Of a stretch of DNA of 64,000 nt, positions 62,429 through 64,000 are shown piece by piece (the first letter of the stretch is position 1; each line of letters starts with the position of its first letter). A program made the translations under genes and the position numbers. A model generated the notes under the pieces. That model saw only the letters and a list, made by a program, of their open reading frames with translations. It was not told the origin of the DNA and ran no database searches. This stretch comes from Phaeodactylibacter sp. GTDB lineage: Bacteria > Bacteroidota > Bacteroidia > Chitinophagales > Saprospiraceae. The stretch covers positions 1 to 64,000 of the forward strand of contig NZ_JALEGS010000047.1 of the NCBI RefSeq assembly GCF_022763345.1, given 5' to 3'.

Positions 62429-62907
62429 AGAAATATGCTTAGTTTTAAGTTTTAAAAAATGCGATCCCAGGTTTGATGAATGCTGACGCATTTTACTTCG
62501 AAATCCTGAAATGCATGACTATAGTTCCTAAATTTTCAATTGCTCTAAAGGTAACAAACTTTGGTAGCCTGTGGTAGCTCTGCTTTGCCGGATTTTGGTA
62601 AAACCTGGCAAGGGGTCCAGGCTAGTCCTGGGGGAGGTTGAGGTTGACCTTGGGCTGCACCCGGATCGAGGTTGAGGTTGAGGGTCCCGGCCAGACCTCC
62701 CAGTCGGCGACCGCTAACGGTCGCTCCAAGTGGAAGACCCCGGATGGTCTCAACCTCAACCTCATCCTCATCCTTATCCTTGCTACGGACCTCAACCCCG
62801 CACAAACCTTAAAGCTCCAACAAGACTGCCCCCGGACAAAACCGGAGGCAGAAAATTGCATACTTCTATGCAGGAACTATAAGGTTAATGTATAGCTATT
62901 ACCATTT
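62429..62907. repeat. Intergenic region between two glutamine synthetases with large inverted repeat
   Basis: GAGGTTGAGGTTGAG (62668-62682) is perfectly inverted as CTCAACCTCAACCTC (62749-62763), and the space between holds the palindrome GCGACCG/CGGTCGC (62707-62724). Direct GAGGTT and CTCATC words extend the arms. The whole can fold into one large branched hairpin. No gene is convincing. Confidence 0.6.
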
Positions 62908-63939
62908 TCAGGCGGGCTGCATCACATCCGCCGAGCGGACCGTTTTAATAATGCGCGCCGCTACCTTGTAGGGGTCCGCAGCAGAGTTGGGGCGGCGGTC
63001 TTCCAACCAACCTTTCCAGCCATTCTCTACTGTAGCGATCGGGATGCGGATAGACGCGCCCCGGTCAGATACACCGTAGCTGAATTTATCAATCGATTGC
63101 GTCTCGTGCAGGCCGGTAAGGCGGAGGTGGTTGTCCTCCCCATACACGTCGATGTGTGCCTTAATGACATCCGGCGAAGCGCCAAAGGCCTGACAAACCG
63201 TATCGTATACGTCACGGCTGCCCGCCTCCCGCAGCAGAGAGTTCGAGAAGTTGGCGTGCATGCCCGATCCGTTCCAGTCGCCCTGTAAAGGCTTGCAATG
63301 CCAGTTGATACCCAGCCCGTACTTCTCTGCCGTACGCTCTAGTAAGTAACGGGCTACCCACACCTGATCGCCGGCCTCATGCGCACCTTTGGCAAACACC
63401 TGAAACTCCCACTGCCCGGCAGCAACCTCGGCATTGATGCCTTCAATGTTGAGGCCCGCATCGATGCACAGGTCGAGGTGCTCCTCGATGACCTCCCGGC
63501 CGTAAGCATTGCCTGCGCCCACAGAGCAGTAGTAAGGCCCCTGTGGCCGCGGATAGCCATTGGCTGGGAAGCCCAGCGGCTTATTGGTCTCTAAGTCCCA
63601 AAGGAAGTATTCTTGTTCAAAGCCGAACCAGAAGTCGGCATCGTCGTCATTAATCGTTGCCCGTCCATTGGTCGGGTGAGGTGTGCCATCGGCATTCAAC
63701 ACCTCGCACATTACCAGAAAGCCCGCCCGGCGGTCGGGGTCCGGATAAACCGCGACCGGCTTAAGCAGACAATCGGAAGCGCCACCTTCGGCTTGATTGG
63801 TGGAACTGCCGTCAAAGGACCACATTGGGCAGTCCTCCAGGGCACCACTAAAGTCTTTTACAATCTTGGTTTTGGACCGAAGACCCTGCGTGGGCGCTGA
63901 TCCGTCCAGCCAGATGTATTCCAGTTTTGATTTCGCCAT
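62908..63939 (-). CDS. glnII: Type II (eukaryote-like) glutamine synthetase
   Basis: The protein has 343 residues, the usual length of GSII. The signature layout is complete: YIWLDGSAPTQGLRSKTK, CPMWSFDGSSTNQAEG, FWFGFEQEYFLWD, GPYYCSVGAGNAYGR, GINAEVAAGQWEFQV, NWHCKPLQGDWNGSGMHANF and DRGASIRIP. It forms glutamine from glutamate and ammonia. The gene ends 480 bases before glnN on the same strand. In organisms with two synthetases, expression often depends on nitrogen supply; no regulator gene or clear operator is visible here. The window ends 61 bases upstream of its start codon. Confidence 0.96.
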   Translation of the reverse strand: MAKSKLEYIWLDGSAPTQGLRSKTKIVKDFSGALEDCPMWSFDGSSTNQAEGGASDCLLKPVAVYPDPDRRAGFLVMCEVLNADGTPHPTNGRATINDDDADFWFGFEQEYFLWDLETNKPLGFPANGYPRPQGPYYCSVGAGNAYGREVIEEHLDLCIDAGLNIEGINAEVAAGQWEFQVFAKGAHEAGDQVWVARYLLERTAEKYGLGINWHCKPLQGDWNGSGMHANFSNSLLREAGSRDVYDTVCQAFGASPDVIKAHIDVYGEDNHLRLTGLHETQSIDKFSYGVSDRGASIRIPIATVENGWKGWLEDRRPNSAADPYKVAARIIKTVRSADVMQPA

Positions 63940-64000
63940 GATTTATTTGAGTTTTGTGGTCAATTTTTGATAGTTCCTGCTGGGCTTGGAGATTCCAGCG

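Overview
The window reads as chromosomal DNA of a marine-type Bacteroidota, most likely a Saprospiria/Lewinella-like lineage (inference). The support is: many secreted proteins ending in a type IX secretion (T9SS) type A sorting domain with a Y/FPNPA motif; HYR, DUF285, FG-GAP and ASPIC/UnbV domains; several promoters with the Bacteroidota -7 element TAnnTTTG; a Bacteroidota-type LptE; and a type III (GlnN) next to a eukaryote-like type II glutamine synthetase. No rRNA, tRNA, phage module, CRISPR array or T9SS machinery gene was seen.

Region 1 (1-22 kb) is a same-strand array of four giant secreted, probably adhesive proteins (the first cut by the window edge), interrupted only by a divergent FKBP-type isomerase lipoprotein. 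The four share a C-terminal cassette (Ig/HYR-like segment, jelly-roll-like domain, T9SS signal) but carry different repeats in front: HYR; DUF285; YSG-type Ig repeats; CUB-like plus DUF11-like plus HYR-like. Each is followed by a hairpin terminator. Two contain large in-frame internal duplications, and the leader of the third is split by a 153-bp palindromic insertion.

Region 2 (22-33 kb) continues with secreted proteins: a thioredoxin-fold lipoprotein, an S74-type endosialidase-chaperone protein paired with a small T9SS protein, an ASPIC/UnbV protein and a 1447-residue FG-GAP protein.

Region 3 (33-50 kb) holds cell-envelope and signalling genes. They are a LytS/LytTR two-component pair divergent from a lipoprotein with candidate operator repeats between; a fatty acid hydroxylase; small exported proteins; a CaCA exchanger; a nucleotidyltransferase with only a scrap of its HepT partner; an ABC-F ATPase with a degenerate second Walker A; LptE; and a TonB-type outer-membrane receptor. 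An OmpR-type two-component system lies directly upstream of the receptor, and its promoter shares 11-bp-spaced repeats with the receptor promoter. A purple-acid-phosphatase-like lipoprotein follows.

Region 4 (50-64 kb) has an IS200-like Y1 transposase amid many short palindromic (REP-like) repeats, a YdbS/YdbT PH-domain pair, a lipoprotein, peptidase T, an M48 metalloprotease, a propeller protein with MopE-type metal-binding motif and T9SS signal, and the two glutamine synthetases. Intergenic gaps here are long and rich in dispersed repeats.
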